From Aquilaria yunnanensis (lineage: Eukaryota > Streptophyta > Magnoliopsida > Malvales > Thymelaeaceae), in contig CM077600.1 of the NCBI GenBank assembly GCA_039654915.1, positions 31,307,992 to 31,371,991 on the forward strand: a stretch of 64,000 nucleotides of DNA, given 5' to 3'. Shown here one piece after another: positions 35,578 to 47,990 of this stretch. The notes beneath the pieces were generated by a model. It saw nothing but the letters and a program-made list of their open reading frames with translations. It had not been told where the DNA came from and made no database searches. Both the position numbers and the translations under genes were made by a program. Positions within the stretch are counted from its first letter, which is position 1. Each line of letters begins with the position of its first letter.

Positions 35578-36978
35578 TGCTGTATGTATGATACTCGACA
35601 AAAGTAGTTAGTCTGTTGCTCCAGGCCAATGCTGAAGAAGGATATAGAAGGAGGTAACCTTTGCCTTAGCATTCCAGCTATTTTATGTCGACATATTGTG
35701 TGCTTGACGAATAAAACTCAGAAGGCATACCTCCCTACAGATGGCAACCACCCTCTTATATATTTCATTCATGCATTTATTTCAATGACCCTTCCGGGCC
35801 TGAACTGGATTCTAAAATGGCTTTCGAACTACTATCCTATTAATACATGTCAGTACTCCAAGGCAGGACTTTTTAGTTGGTCTATTGTTTGTCCAAATAT
35901 GAAGGGGTACACCACTTCATGCCATAGCTAAGTTCTAAGTTCTACCTCAAGATTGTATCTACTCTTGGAAAGTGGCATTAGTCATCCCACTCTGTGGAGA
36001 AGATGTTGTAAGAAGTCTGTTCTTTAGTTTTTGACATTACCGTAGTCAGGTTACAGGTTAAGATAAGAACCAAACAATTTTTGTCACAAAAGAGATAGAG
36101 AATCCGAAATCCAAGTTTAGCCCTGAGATTGCCTTATTTGTGTTGCAAGAAACATAATAGTTTATAATTTCCTTTTTTGCACCCCTGTTATGAGTGCATT
36201 TTACAGGTACTCAGTGGTCATACCTATTTTTTGTGTGAAGAGTCGCCTGACTGAGCGATTCTCCATGCTAAAGACTCGGAATTTCGGACAAAGAAGAGAG
36301 TTGCGGGTAGACAATATTCGTTTGGCCTGGCGCTTTCAATTCCTTCCAATTGGCTTCAAGCAAAGAAACCAGTGGTGGTGCACATGTACAGCCATGGAAA
36401 TATACCAACAACTAAATACATTTGCTTTGGCCGGCCTCGTTGGAGTAGTTATAGAGGGAAAAGGTTTGCCGCCCGTATTGCCTCAAATTAGAAGCCTTTG
36501 ATTTGATGTTATTTTAAAAAGCGAACAGGAGCATAAGGATTCAGAAACCTCCAATACTTGACAAACTATTATAGATAATGAGGGTCCTTTGGTAGAACAT
36601 TTTCTTTATTTTTCTTCTCCGCATTGTCTTCCATATGAAATTTTGTTCATGTAAGATATATTTCAGACTTATGGAGAACCATATTTTCTAAAGAATTAGA
36701 GGCGTCTTTTGTTAGAGTAGAAAACATCGTTTTGATGATCCCATACTTTATTATAGGAGTTCCCTAAATCTCGAATTACCTTTCTTTTTCTTCCTCATCT
36801 TTAAATATGATTTTTTATTGGGATATTTAGAGAATGAGAAAAAAAAATATTAGGTCTGGCAGATGGGAGTTCCTGAAATCCGGAAATGCATCAGTTTTTC
36901 TCTCGTCTTTAAATATGATTTTTTTTTTGGAATATTTAGAGAAGGAAAAAAAAGAGTTAGGTTTGGCATAGTTAAACT
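35578..36978. other. 3' flank of the PUS7-like gene and intergenic DNA
   Basis: The first few hundred bases are probably 3' untranslated sequence. A near-repeat is visible: 'tttaaatatgattttttattgggatatttagagaa' near 36,802 and a similar copy near 36,911. The 103-codon frame at 36,190-36,501 has mixed composition and no domain I know. Confidence 0.4.
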
Positions 36979-37711
36979 CAGGGACGTAGCTATGTAGTGA
37001 TGGGGAGAGGCTCCCGCCCCTTTTAGATTTTTTAAAATTATTTATTAGTAGTAGTTAATATGATATAAAATTATAAAAGTTTTAAAGTTGGGTACTTATT
37101 TGTAAATTATAAAATTAATGATGAGCTTTGGTGGATTTTACGTAAATCAGAAACTTTAATGAGAAAATTACAAAATCCCCTATGGTTTGGTATAACTTAT
37201 ACATTGTTCCTTCTATTTTAAGAAACCTACACTTTACATCTTCTTTCCTTCACAGTGTTTAACAATAACTTCTAAAACACTAACTTAAATTGGTTAATAT
37301 TAATGTTTTAGAAATTTCAAGATTTTTGGTAATTTTTTTACAGTTAACCGACTGTGAAAAAATACTGATATGTATTTATAGGAAGAAAAATATATTTATA
37401 GAAAGAAAAAACTGATAATTTATAATATCTATTAACTATAAAAAAAATATTAGGGAGATTGAAATTACAGGATGATGATTATTGTATAATTTAAATTATA
37501 ATTTTAAAAGTTGTTATTGAATAATGTAAAGGAAACATGAGACAAAATATAGGTTTTCAAAAATAAAGAGAGACAAACTATAAATTAGGGCAAACCTCAT
37601 GAGGTAATTGTAAATTTTCTAAACTTTAGTAGAGTGAATGGTGAGCGAACAATATACTTACAACCACGTCTTCACCCAGCCCCATAAGCACAAATCCTAG
37701 CTACATCCCTT
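36979..37711. mobile_element. hAT-like non-autonomous element
   Basis: The ends CAGGGACGTAGCTA (36,979) and the inverse of tagctacatccctt (ending 37,711) form an inverted repeat of about 14 bp with two or three mismatches. Flanking 8-mers gttaaact (36,971) and gctaaacc (37,712) agree at 6 of 8, both differences being C/T. An 8-bp duplication and CAGGG-type ends fit the hAT superfamily. The AT-rich interior has no gene. The element appears old. Confidence 0.6.
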
Positions 37712-37975
37712 GCTAAACCTTACGAGTGTATGATCCAAATATACATTAATAAACAAATACAAAGGAGGCCAAGATTGTCATTTGGGACTTCGAGTTTTGG
37801 ATGTCAACTTTAAAAAGGTTGGGTCCATGTCGTCGATTTGCTTTCGTGCAAATGGAGGCTTGCAGAGATTGACATGATTTAAAATAACTCACACATAAAT
37901 TTTAGATTTGATTTAATTAGGATTTTGTATGTAGAAAAGATGAGTTACAAAAGGCCCACATGTTATAGCGGCGGT

Positions 37976-38300
37976 AATATAATGTCACAATATTAAGTAA
38001 AATAATAATAATAAAAAAAAAAAAACAGTTTGGGAACCAAGAGAAAATATATAAAAATTTTAGGCATTAAGAGTTTAATAATTAACTTAGGAAAAGGTAA
38101 GAAAAAAAAAAAGCTCAATTTCACTAAAAAATTAAATAAACCATGGTGACCAATGTTTTAATTTAGAAAACAATACATCATTAAAAAAAAAAAAAAGAAC
38201 CAATAGATCAAACAAAAACACTATAATTAAGTAGTTATTATGTTCATGGCCCAAAACGTCAAGATGGACAAGATCAGGGTCTAATATGAGAAACGAAAAT
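37976..38300. repeat. Dispersed repeat also present at 63.7-64.0 kb
   Basis: From 'ataatgtcacaatattaag' onward, this stretch can be aligned by eye with 63,733-64,000: 'cattaagagtttaataatt', 'ttcactaaaaaa', 'aataaaccatggtgaccaat', 'agaaccaatagatcaaac' and 'cagggtctaatatg' occur in the same order in both. The family is unknown, and the copy at the right edge is cut by the window. Confidence 0.75.
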
Positions 38301-38879
38301 AATACAAGGACTGTAAAAGTCTTTTACCAAAAAGAAAATGAAAGTGGGAGAATTGCAAAATAGGCTCTCAAAAAGCTATTTTCTTTTAAAAATTTCACCA
38401 ACCTTAAAAAAAAAGCAACACAGCCCAACATTAAAAGACAAAAAAAAAAAAAAGGAAAACGTCATATGATAGAGTGGACCGCAACCCAGCCCAACACTAA
38501 GGGGCAAAAGAAGAAACACACTGCAGTTTACTTTAGAAATAAACAGTAACCCAAAACGGTAATTAGAATATAGTATAATTTGTTTAAAAGAGATTACTGT
38601 TTCAGCGTTCAATAATACTGCAGGGAATTAGCCTTCATCTTGGAGCGAAAAACAATTGGGGTGCACAAAAAGAAGGAATTTCTAGAAGGCTTATTCATAA
38701 TAAACAAAGAATTTTAGTCTAGGAACAATAAGCTATATTATGCACAAAACAAAACATGCTGCAGATTATCCATGTGATGTGAGTTCGTAAAAAGCTTGCA
38801 TTCTTCCATTTGTCATAATCTGGCAACGCATTACTATCTGCACCCATATTCGCTGCGAATATCAAATGTGAAATTGGAA

Positions 38880-39297
38880 CAGTGGCGAAGCTACGTGTTG
38901 CTTGGGGGGGGGGGGCCCGGGAATTTTGGAAAAACGTAAATATGGGGTATTAATTTGATGATTTTGTTAAAAGTTAAGGATTGTGTGTGCATTTTACCCC
39001 CCCAAATATTGTGGAAAAATATAAAGATGGGGGGCAATAAGGTAGGCTATGAAGAAAGTAGGGACCCAGTGAGTAGTTATTCCCTTTACATTAAGGGGAT
39101 ATTCTAAAATGGCCTAAATGCACTATTAGTCCTCAAACGTTTCAAACTCGTATGATTTGCTCCTTGATCTTTGAATTAGTGTGAATTAGTCCCAATTTAC
39201 AGCTTTACCTAACTGCGACGTCATCTCTCTCCTCCGGGCTCCGCCGACTCTCCTCCGGGCTTGCCCCCCCGAACCAAAAATCCTGGATCCGCCACTG
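38880..39297. mobile_element. hAT-like non-autonomous element with exact 8-bp target duplication
   Basis: The element starts CAGTGGCG at 38,880 and ends CGCCACTG at 39,297, an exact 8-bp inverted end with partial matching inward. It is flanked by an identical 8-bp direct duplication, aattggaa, at 38,872-38,879 and 39,298-39,305. Subterminal G and C runs lie at each end. The 418-bp interior has no coding frame. These features fit the hAT superfamily. It sits about 110 bp beyond the stop of the IQD gene. Confidence 0.85.
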
Positions 39298-39406
39298 AAT
39301 TGGAACTATTTTTTTTTTTTTCTTTTGCATAATCTCTTCAGATCCTTTTTCCAGTTAGAATGTCGTTGCATGTGGCTGCAGTCACAATAATAGAATACGA
39401 TAAGCT

Positions 39407-40959
39407 TCACTGTAAAAAGATTGAACCACTGATCGCTGACCAGTAACTTACCTCGCAAGCAACAAGCAATTGCCGGTAATTTGAATGAGCAATTCCGCTG
39501 CCACCATCACACTCGTTATCTTTTGACCTCCTCTGCGTTCTGTACAGCTCAACAAACCAGGGCTCTTGGCTTTCAAAGGCAATTCGTTTCAAGTTGGAAG
39601 AAGATGCAGACGGCAGTTGATTAGAAGGCAAAACAATACTCGTTCCATCAACCGAGGGTCTCTGCTTGGTTTTGGTCTTCGAGTTCCACCGTGGGCGTTG
39701 CTTTGGCTCGCTCTGGGACCTGGCTTTAGCCCTGAAAGATTCTGTGTTAGACATGTAGGTTGGCAAGAGTGAGTAATCTTGCTGCTGATGACCGAAAGAA
39801 GCTCTTCCTGGAACTTGTTTAGGAGTTGTGGGAGACAACGGCTGCGGACTATTATGCGTCGCCGTTATGAAGGAAATTTCCTGGTATTGATGTTCTCTCT
39901 TAGAGATTGAGAGATCCCCAGAGTGGTAAGCAGTGAACCCTTGCTCAATCCTCTCAATTTGTGTGTGATTCTGGTAACCCCTTGCACTCTTCAACACGCC
40001 GCATCTTTCATGAAGATTCATGTCCACAGTTTCCTATTTGCACAAAATCATTTTGAAACACATAGAAAACCCAGAAAGTAAACAAAATAAGCAGTGCAGA
40101 CTGCAGCGTATTGAAATTGATCTATCACTTCCAACGACTAATTAAAAAGTTACTGGACAAAATAACATACTCTACTAGCTGTTCTTTTGGAGCCTCTATC
40201 ATGGGGCATACTTCTATAGCTTGATGACTGGCTCTTGGCAATGATTGGGGCCATCTGGACTCTCTGAAACCGAGCCCTGACTTGTATAGCCATCAACGCC
40301 TGCATGCGCCTGATAGTGGTGGTTGTTTGTTTCCTCACCAGGTGACCCCTGACCAATGCCTGCAATTTCACCAATCCCCTCAAAGCACGCAACGCTTTTC
40401 TTGCCTATATATATCAAGCTTTTTAGTTTTTACTGAGACCACATGTATATACATGCATGTATGTGTGTATGTATTGTATGTATGCGCACATGTACGTGTG
40501 TACTGAAGCTGTTCCAGCATCGTAGCAGTAACAATTTTTAGTAAATAATATATCGTGTGTCTTTCCTACCAAGTAAGAACGAAAGGCAGCTTGAATCTTG
40601 GTAGCAGCGGCATGTTCGATTGCTTTGCTTGCTCTGGAAGTCTCACTTGTTACTGGTACGCTAACTCTGCTGTCCACGCTTTTTCTCCTCTGAGTTTCGG
40701 TTTCCAGTTCTAGAGCAGAAGCAGAAGATCTACCAGAATCCATCGATTTGCAACTCTTGTGAGATTTGACGATGTCTTTGTATCTCCCGAAGCTCCAGCG
40801 CCTCTTGATCTGGGCAGTTACCGGTGAGGCTCCACCAAATGGGCTTCTCAAGTAGTCTTCAGGTGCAGCAACTGAAACAACAGCTTCTTTCTCCCCGCCT
40901 TTCTCTAATTCCCTTCTTCCTAACAACAAGTTCATCAGCCATTTGCTTGCCTTTCCCAT
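39407..40959 (-). CDS. IQ67-domain (IQD) calmodulin-binding protein
   Basis: Three - strand exons, 40959-40570, 40404-40171 and 40033-39407, give about 416 residues. The start [12 protein letters not shown] is typical of the family. The IQ67 domain spans the first intron: [12 protein letters not shown], then [20 protein letters not shown] and a third repeat around [18 protein letters not shown]. The phase-0 intron inside the domain is a known family hallmark. The C-terminal half is basic and disordered, with the family motif [15 protein letters not shown] proteins bind calmodulin and act as scaffolds at microtubules, plasma membrane or nucleus. A strong donor (gtaagt) lies at about 39,450, so the last 14 residues may instead come from a further short exon, for example after the gactgcag acceptor near 39,380. 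Confidence 0.93.
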
Positions 40960-43329
40960 TTTTCTTTTTTTAAAACCTCTCAGCTATTGTGAAGGAAATA
41001 AGTTGGCAATCTTCTTATTTATGCATTAACCAGTTGTTCTTGGTTTGACTTACTTTCCAGCAATCAATCTTGTTTTTTTAATCCTGTAATTTTTTGTGGC
41101 CAAAATATGTTGTCCAAGGCCTGCAAATAATCCTCATATCTGCTTAAGCCACTTGCCACTTTAATAATCAATGCCTGCAAGATTCCTCTTTACTTTGTAG
41201 TATAGTGTTCTACACATAGCAAATTTGTCTCCTTTATTTTGAATTCATTGATAAATTGATATATAGCTCTGAAAGATTCTATATGTATATATCTCCTCGA
41301 TCATTTTCATTCCATTTGAATAATTCTATGTGGAAGTTGAAAAAGGACCACAAAATTTCCAGTAGATGTTTAAGAAGGATGCGCCATTGCCTCTTTAGAA
41401 GAGGCATTGACCAATTCACCTGCAATCTGGAAAAATTGCTAAATGTAGACTTGGTGTGGTGGTGAACTGGTGATTGTTCAGAGTCCAATATTCTTGTTAG
41501 CGTCAACACTTGGACCATTTCATGTAAGTAGAGTCCATCTGTGCCCAATATACGATACTGATTTTATATGTCTCATTCCATCCGTAAATGAGGATTCAAA
41601 TAAACCATCATTCAGGTGTTTGAACCGAGAAATTGGAATCTCACACCATCATCTTCAATTACCCACGATTCTAGTATTCTAGAAGTTCAATAAGAAAGTA
41701 GGCCGAAATCCATCAAAGAGGAAAAAAAAATGAAAAAGAAGAAGAAGAAAGGCCAACGTTTATTTTGGTTCCTTTTTTTAACCTTATTTATTTTGGTTGT
41801 TGAATCTTGTTTCCTAGCAAGAAAGGGAAGAGAAAATACTTTTTTCCTGGCTAAAAGTACCAGTACCACTAGTGACACACTAGTATAATTTCTCCCAAGT
41901 CCCCCCATTTTAGTTTAGATGTCACGTGTGCCCTTTAACCCACCCTCTTCCCTTGACCCATTAATCCCATTAATGGGAAATCAGCTGGCCCTTAATTATT
42001 GTCAACACTAGAGCCATATTTTTAACTCTTCTTCATGACCGCACAACTTCCCCGCGAATCGACCTAACCTGGAATTTAAAATTTATAAATGAATCCACAA
42101 AATAATTCATTGAAAAGCTTGAGCACTTGATTGAATGAAACGAAAGCTTGCAGCGACTAAAAACATCATTACCGAAAAAGGATATTTGCATGATATTCAA
42201 AGTTGGGGACTTATATGTAACATGGGCTAAAACATAATCACTGTCGGCAACAAATAATTAAAGCTGTAGGCATAGAAGTGTAATTTGCCTACTCAGAAAA
42301 ATATAAGTATTCTTCAAAATCCTAAACATCATTCTGGAGTTTCGAAAATATTAAATAATCCGAAAAAGGATATTTGCATGATATGGTCATGTTTTTTCGA
42401 GTGGCAAGTAACAATAAAACATGGAGAAATTAAAGTTAGACTATATATTTGTTGTGGTGTAATTACATAATTTTATATTTATCTATTTATTTATTATTTA
42501 TTATTTATTTATAAATTTTTACTGATCATTTAATTGTTTTGAGTTATATAATGTTGGATATAAAATTTTGGATAAGAATTTTTAGTCTGACATCATGAGA
42601 AAATGATTTCAAGGAGTTCTAGTTTGGTGGGCTCGAAGTAAGGTTCGTTAGAAAATTAACCATTATTAAAAAATAACTGTTACACTTTATGCAATTGAGC
42701 AAGCATAACGCATTAATTCTATGAGCCTAGCTCTCCTATAAATAGCCTCTACAATCATCCCATCATTTAGAGTTCTTATGCTATTTTTTATCTCCCCACA
42801 CTCCTATTTGCTTCCACTAGATTTTTCATTTGATACAGGTTAATACTTTGTTTTGCCTAATATTTTGTTTTTTCTCGATATTTTGTTTTTTCCCGGACTA
42901 TTATTTCTTATTTATTTTCCCTGAGATCCTTTTTCTTGCCAGTCCTCTGAGTTTGTCAGGTTTCTTGCTCCTTCTTCCTATTGGTCCCTAATCCTCTCTT
43001 TTTCTCTTTGTGTGTAACACTTTGCCGTCTTTCACAAATCTTTTTCTTTATCAACGACATTTAAGTACATAAATTTTTCTTTATCATATATATATATATA
43101 TATTAATATATTAAATCATATAACATAAATTTTGTTATTTATTCATGCTACTTCTTTTTCTTCATTTATTATATTTTTATAAATTTTTTCTGCATTATTT
43201 ATTTATCATTTAATTTTTACGGTAATTTACATATTTGTTACTTGCTTAAGAGATTAACCGGTTACAATGAACCATGTGGCACCATTTTAATATTTCTCCA
43301 TGAATGCATCACTTTCATGTTTCTTTGCA
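40960..43329. other. IQD upstream region and intergenic DNA
   Basis: The first part is probably the IQD promoter and leader. A 25-bp word (ccgaaaaaggatatttgcat plus five more bases) occurs identically at 42,172 and 42,360. A TATA-like 'cctataaatagcc' near 42,736, followed by a C/T-rich stretch, resembles an LTR or gene promoter, but I could not find matching ends. The frames in 41,256-41,908 show no domain. Confidence 0.4.
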
Positions 43330-43833
43330 GTATAATTCTCCATTTTTTTTTTTTGCATAATTTCTTCAAATCCTTTTTCCGGTTAGAATATCGTTGCATA
43401 TGGCCGCTACAGTCACAATAATTGAATATGAGAAGCTTCACTGTAAGACGCCAAAAAGATTGAACAACTGATCTTTGACCCGTAACTTACCTCGCAAGCA
43501 ACGAGCAATTGCCGGTAATTTGAATGATAGCAATTCTGCTGCCAACATCACTCTCGTTATCTTTTGACCTCCTCTGCGTTCTGTACAGCTCAACAAACCA
43601 GGCCTCTTGGCTCTCAAAGAAACAATTCATTTCAAGTTGGAAGAAGATGCAGAAGGCAGTTGATTAAAAGGCAAAGCAATATACTCGTTCGTTCCATCAA
43701 CCGATGGTTTCTTCTTGGTTTTGGTCTTCGAGTTCTACTGTGGGCGTTGCTTTGGCTGGCTCTGGGTCTGGGACCCGGCTTTAGCCCTGAAAGATTCTGT
43801 GATGGACATGTATGTAGGTTGGCAGCAGTGAAT
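43330..43833 (-). pseudogene. Partial copy of the IQD gene's 3' part
   Basis: This stretch closely matches 39,306-39,770, the last part of IQD exon 3 and its 3' flank, in the same orientation: 'ttgcataatttcttcaaatc', 'gaagcttcactgtaa', 'caattgccggtaatttgaatga' and 'tttcaagttggaagaagatg' all recur in order. Small insertions and deletions break the frame (for example within the [21 protein letters not shown] segment's upstream part), and neither the IQ67 domain nor a start is present. The match stops sharply near 43,833, about 2.9 kb upstream of the parent's start. It is a non-functional duplicated fragment. Confidence 0.88.
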
Positions 43834-44920
43834 AAAAATAAAAAATAATAGTAATTGGTCTGTCTTCTGTTTCAGAGGCGTTGGTCAGAGGGCCCCAAAG
43901 TGCACGTGTGCCAGCCCATTCACCTTCTCTTCTGGGCTCAAATTATATCACCCAGGCCAGCATACAATTTGTGAGTCTGATTAAAAGCAACAACCAATAA
44001 CAGTCCGAACCCAATTGAGTAGAGTCTACACGCCACAGCCACAGGCACACCCTCTGCTGCTGCTGCAGTCCAGGCCAGCACATGAGCATTTTAATGCCCA
44101 AAATTGAAGTTGTATTGTGACAAGTCATAGACGTTATGATTTGATCTTGGCCGTCTGTTTTTATAGATATAAAAATGTACAGTCCAGATCAAGCCATTAT
44201 ATCCGTGATCACAGTGATTTCTTGATGGATGCCTCAGAGCAGAGGCTAACTTTCTTGTTCTGCCTTTTCATTTTTAATGTCAAGCTTTTTTATTTTTTCG
44301 AAACGAATTTGCATTGACAAGTCTCCTCAAAGCTTGTCACCTGCTGGTTGGTTTGCCAGCAAACTTCTTGTTTTTTTTCTCTTTTTCCCTTTCGATGTAT
44401 GGGGAGTAAAATCGAACTTACGGACTTAAAACTTTTGGCCATCAAATCAAATCAATTCAAAATTAACAAAATGAGGACCGGGTGCTTGCAGACACAAATG
44501 ATCCAAATCTTGAAACACTTTTAAATAAATCAGTGACATAAAGTTTAAGGATGTAATGTAATCTGCACTTTGCTTAAGATCTAGCATCTAGGACAAGAAA
44601 ACAAACAAGACAAGAGGCCCACTTGGGTCGAAATTTAAAACCCTTTTTGGAGATACTCATCCTATAGCTTTGTATTCTCATGTGGAGGACCCCATCTACA
44701 GTAAAAAACAAAAGATCGGAACATTTTCGTCTTTTATTTGTAGTTTGTGTATATCCTTGTTTAAATATTATCGTCGGTTCAGAATGTAGTTTGTGTTTTG
44801 TCCTTGTTAAAATGAAGCAAGGCAAAATGTTGCGATGCAAAAAATAAAAAAGAAAAAGATCTATATCTTGCAGTTGACTAAGTCTAGGACGGAACATTAT
44901 TTTCTTTATTTTATAGATTA
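43834..44920. other. Intergenic DNA
   Basis: A frame on the - strand at 44,574-44,930 has no family I recognise. A CA/TG-rich stretch near 43,900-44,080 has higher GC. Nothing else is supported. Confidence 0.4.
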
Positions 44921-46395
44921 AAGATGACAAAATCTAATCTTACCTGATGACCTAGTATAACTCATTTGAACTCAAGCCTAACCTGATCCGATCTGATAAA
45001 AAAAAAAAAGTTAATAACTTAAACCCAACATGAACCAAAATTCGATTGAAGGGAAACCTGAAAAAACCAAAACTGAAATGACATAAACTGAAAATGACTC
45101 AATTCTAAATTGACCAAAACCTGAAATGACATAAATTTGAAACTAACCTGACCTGAACCCAAGATGATCCAATGACTAAGCCTGACAAAACTCGATTTTA
45201 ATCCTTATCTTAAACCTTAACTTTCATTTTTCATTATCTTTCATATTTATTAAGTTTTAAATATGAGGGCTTCCATATTTAATAACTTTCATTTTTTGGG
45301 ACTTTCATATTCAATATACCTTATATTTAGGCAACATGACTTTCGTAATTAGAAACTTCCATTTTTTGGTATTTTCATATTTACTAAGTCTTATATTTTG
45401 GGAGGGGAATTTCATATTTAGTAGCTTTATTTTTTCGGGTTTTCATGTTTAGTAATTATCATTTTTTGAAAGGAAATTTATATATTTAGTAACTTATATT
45501 TGTTGAGAACTTCTATATTTTGTAAGTTTCATGTTTGGGAAAAGGACTTCCATATTTAATAAGTTCCATATTTGAATTCTTCCAAAACAAGTAACTTTTA
45601 TATTTAGTAAGTTTAATGATCTTGATTAGCAATTGTCAAAATTATAACATCCATCCCTAAACTTTAAATATAGTGTAATAAGGTACCTAAATTTTAAAAA
45701 TTTTATTTTAGTCATCCCTAATAATTACAACATGGTTCCCTGATTTTTTGAAATCTTTGCACTTTCACCCAAAAATTTTCAAATTTTACAATTTAGTCAG
45801 TAATAGTGAACTTAAGTTGCATTTCATAGTAATTTCAAAGAAAATTCATCGGAACATAAGCATAGCAAAATTGTCATAGTTTATATTTGGGTGATAGTTG
45901 GGTGAGAATCTAAATAACCTGTACAATAATAGTTAAAAGGTATGAGTCTAAAAAATAATCAAGTATTACCAATAATGTTAAATTACCTACATATGTACTA
46001 AACTATAATGAAGAATATTATATAAATATTTTTAAAAAATAAAAATTAATTTAAATTAAATCACACAAAAAAAATTGAAAAAAAAAATGAATCGATTCAA
46101 TCATTTTTGCCTATACATCAGTAACCTCAGTGAACCCAAAGGTAGACCCAAATCTGACTTAAAACCTGACACAAAATTACGTGAGATTGAAATTAACCCG
46201 ATCTGTAGTAAATCCGAACCCAAATAATCCCGACTCAACCAGAACCCGAACCCAAATAACCCAACTTGAACCTTAAATTCATGCTAACCCAACTAAGACC
46301 CAAACCTGAATGACTTGACCCAAATTTGACTTGACCCACCCAATTGCCATTCCTATTCTGGATTTCCATTTTCAGTCTCCTCCATTTCTTGAACT
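44921..46395. repeat. Probable decayed element containing a degenerate 'tttcatatttagtaact' array
   Basis: From about 45,230 to 45,620, variants of ctttcatatttagtaacttt followed by a short T/G run recur every 30-60 bases. On both sides lie clusters of 'aacctgacc', 'aacccaaa' and 'gacttgaccc' words (44,950-45,190 and 46,130-46,350), arranged like subterminal repeats. The right side ends 'cccacccaattgccattcc', a common plant element end, but no convincing left partner or duplication is visible. Confidence 0.45.
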
Positions 46396-46400
46396 GAATT

Positions 46401-47861
46401 TGTTAGGTTTGTTGACTCAAATTCAGAAGGTTAAGAATTTTGATTTTGTTTAGTATTTAGTTTTAGTTTTCTATTTGTTTAGAATTTGGTTTTTATGTTT
46501 CAATGTGGTTTGAGTTTATCTGTGGCCTATAAAAGGATTTATCGTGTTGTGATTTGAGTATGAGAGAAAAGTTAATGTGATGAATAGGCAAGATGTGAGA
46601 ATTTTAGGAGGGAGGAGACATCCGGAGACCGAAAAGGGCTAAGACAAGTAGCATTTTGTGATTATTATATCTTGTAATTGTTTGTGGGCAAGGCTTTGGA
46701 GTTGTCAGTAGTGTGCACGGGATCCATACGTTAACGTAAACACTAAGGGCATGCCTATTTTTTAATCTTTATATTTTGTTTGAGAAGATTTTCTTTCATT
46801 TGTGGATATAGGCTAGTTAAGAGTCAAACCATGTTAAATTCGTGTGTGTTTTTCTTTGATCATGTTTGTTGTTCCACTATGTGTGATAAGTGATTGAGAA
46901 ATTTTTTTCCTAACAAGTAGTATTAGAGCTTATGGTTTGGTCCTGGTATGGTGGCCGTGTGGTGTATTCTGTTATGGTGGAGCATATAGTTCAATGCTTG
47001 GAATGGTGGAGTGTTTGGATTGTTTAGTGGAGCTTTAAAGAATCATCCTAAAGTTGTTTGATAGTAGTTGCGGCGTAATACTGATGACTCGATACAAGTT
47101 TAAAAATTGAAAATTTTGTTCAGGTCTGTTGATGCTCGTAATGTTCAGTTCGTGGTCATTTCCATTTATTGTTGTTTATGTCTTAATGGTGTTTGTCATT
47201 CATAGTCATGTTCGTGTTGTTCGTAGTCATTTTGCATTCGTTGTTATCTTCATTTTTTGGCGATGTTTGTGATGTTCACATTTGTGATCATAATCGTGTG
47301 TTCGTGATATTCATGTTCATGATGAATAATTTAAGCCAAAGTAGAGATTATTGAGTTTATTGTCTCAAATTCAAGAAGGTTTAGGATTTTAATTTTATTT
47401 AAAATTTGGTTTTAGTTTTTCTATTTATATAAGATTTGGTTTTTCTATTTTGATATGTTTTAGGTTTGTGTGTGGCCTATAAAAAGTCTTGTTATATTAG
47501 AATTTGAGTATGACGGAAAAGTCAATGTGGTGAAGATACAAGATATGAGGGTTTCAGGAGGGAAGAAATGTCCTGAGGCTAAAGAGGACTAGGACGAAAA
47601 GCCTTTTATGATTCTCATATCTTACAATTATGTGAAGGCAAGATATTATGGTTGTCAGTAATGTATGAGGGATCCATAAGTCAGCCTAAGCACTAAGGGC
47701 ATACTTCTACTATAATATCTATATTTTATTTGAATGAATTTTCTCTTAGCTGTAGATGTGGACTAGTTAAAAGCTGAACAATGTTAAATTTGTGTGTGCT
47801 TGCTTGATTTTGTTTGTTATTCTGCTACGTGTGATAAATGATTGAAAAAAATTTCTCAACC
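46401..47861 (+). mobile_element. Short non-autonomous LTR retrotransposon (TRIM-like)
   Basis: The left LTR runs 46,401-46,915 (TGTTAGG..CCTAACA) and the right LTR about 47,349-47,861, clearly related but diverged. The element is flanked by a 5-bp duplication, GAATT at 46,396-46,400 and 47,862-47,866. Just inside the left LTR is 'agtattagagcttatgg', close to the TGGTATCAGAGC primer-binding site for initiator tRNA-Met. Each LTR carries a TATA-like 'gcctataaaag'. The internal region is only about 433 bp and codes for nothing, so the element would need proteins from another source. LTR divergence indicates an old insertion. Confidence 0.88.
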
Positions 47862-47990
47862 GAATTATACCATACACGAGTGTATTGAACTTGTGCTAAC
47901 GTGACATTGGGCTATTATCGACTACTTTCACTATACAGGATGGTAGCAATTCAAGTGGTTAAGATCCACTTTTTTTTTTTTTTGCAGATA

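Noticed and set aside
36190..36501. A 103-codon frame downstream of the PUS7-like gene
   Set aside because: The PUS7-like protein already ends normally at 35,577, and this frame shows no family motif and no splice link. A separate gene cannot be supported.
42552..43130. A solo LTR suggested by the TATA-like cctataaatagcc and following C/T-rich DNA
   Set aside because: I could not find matching terminal TG..CA words with a target duplication.
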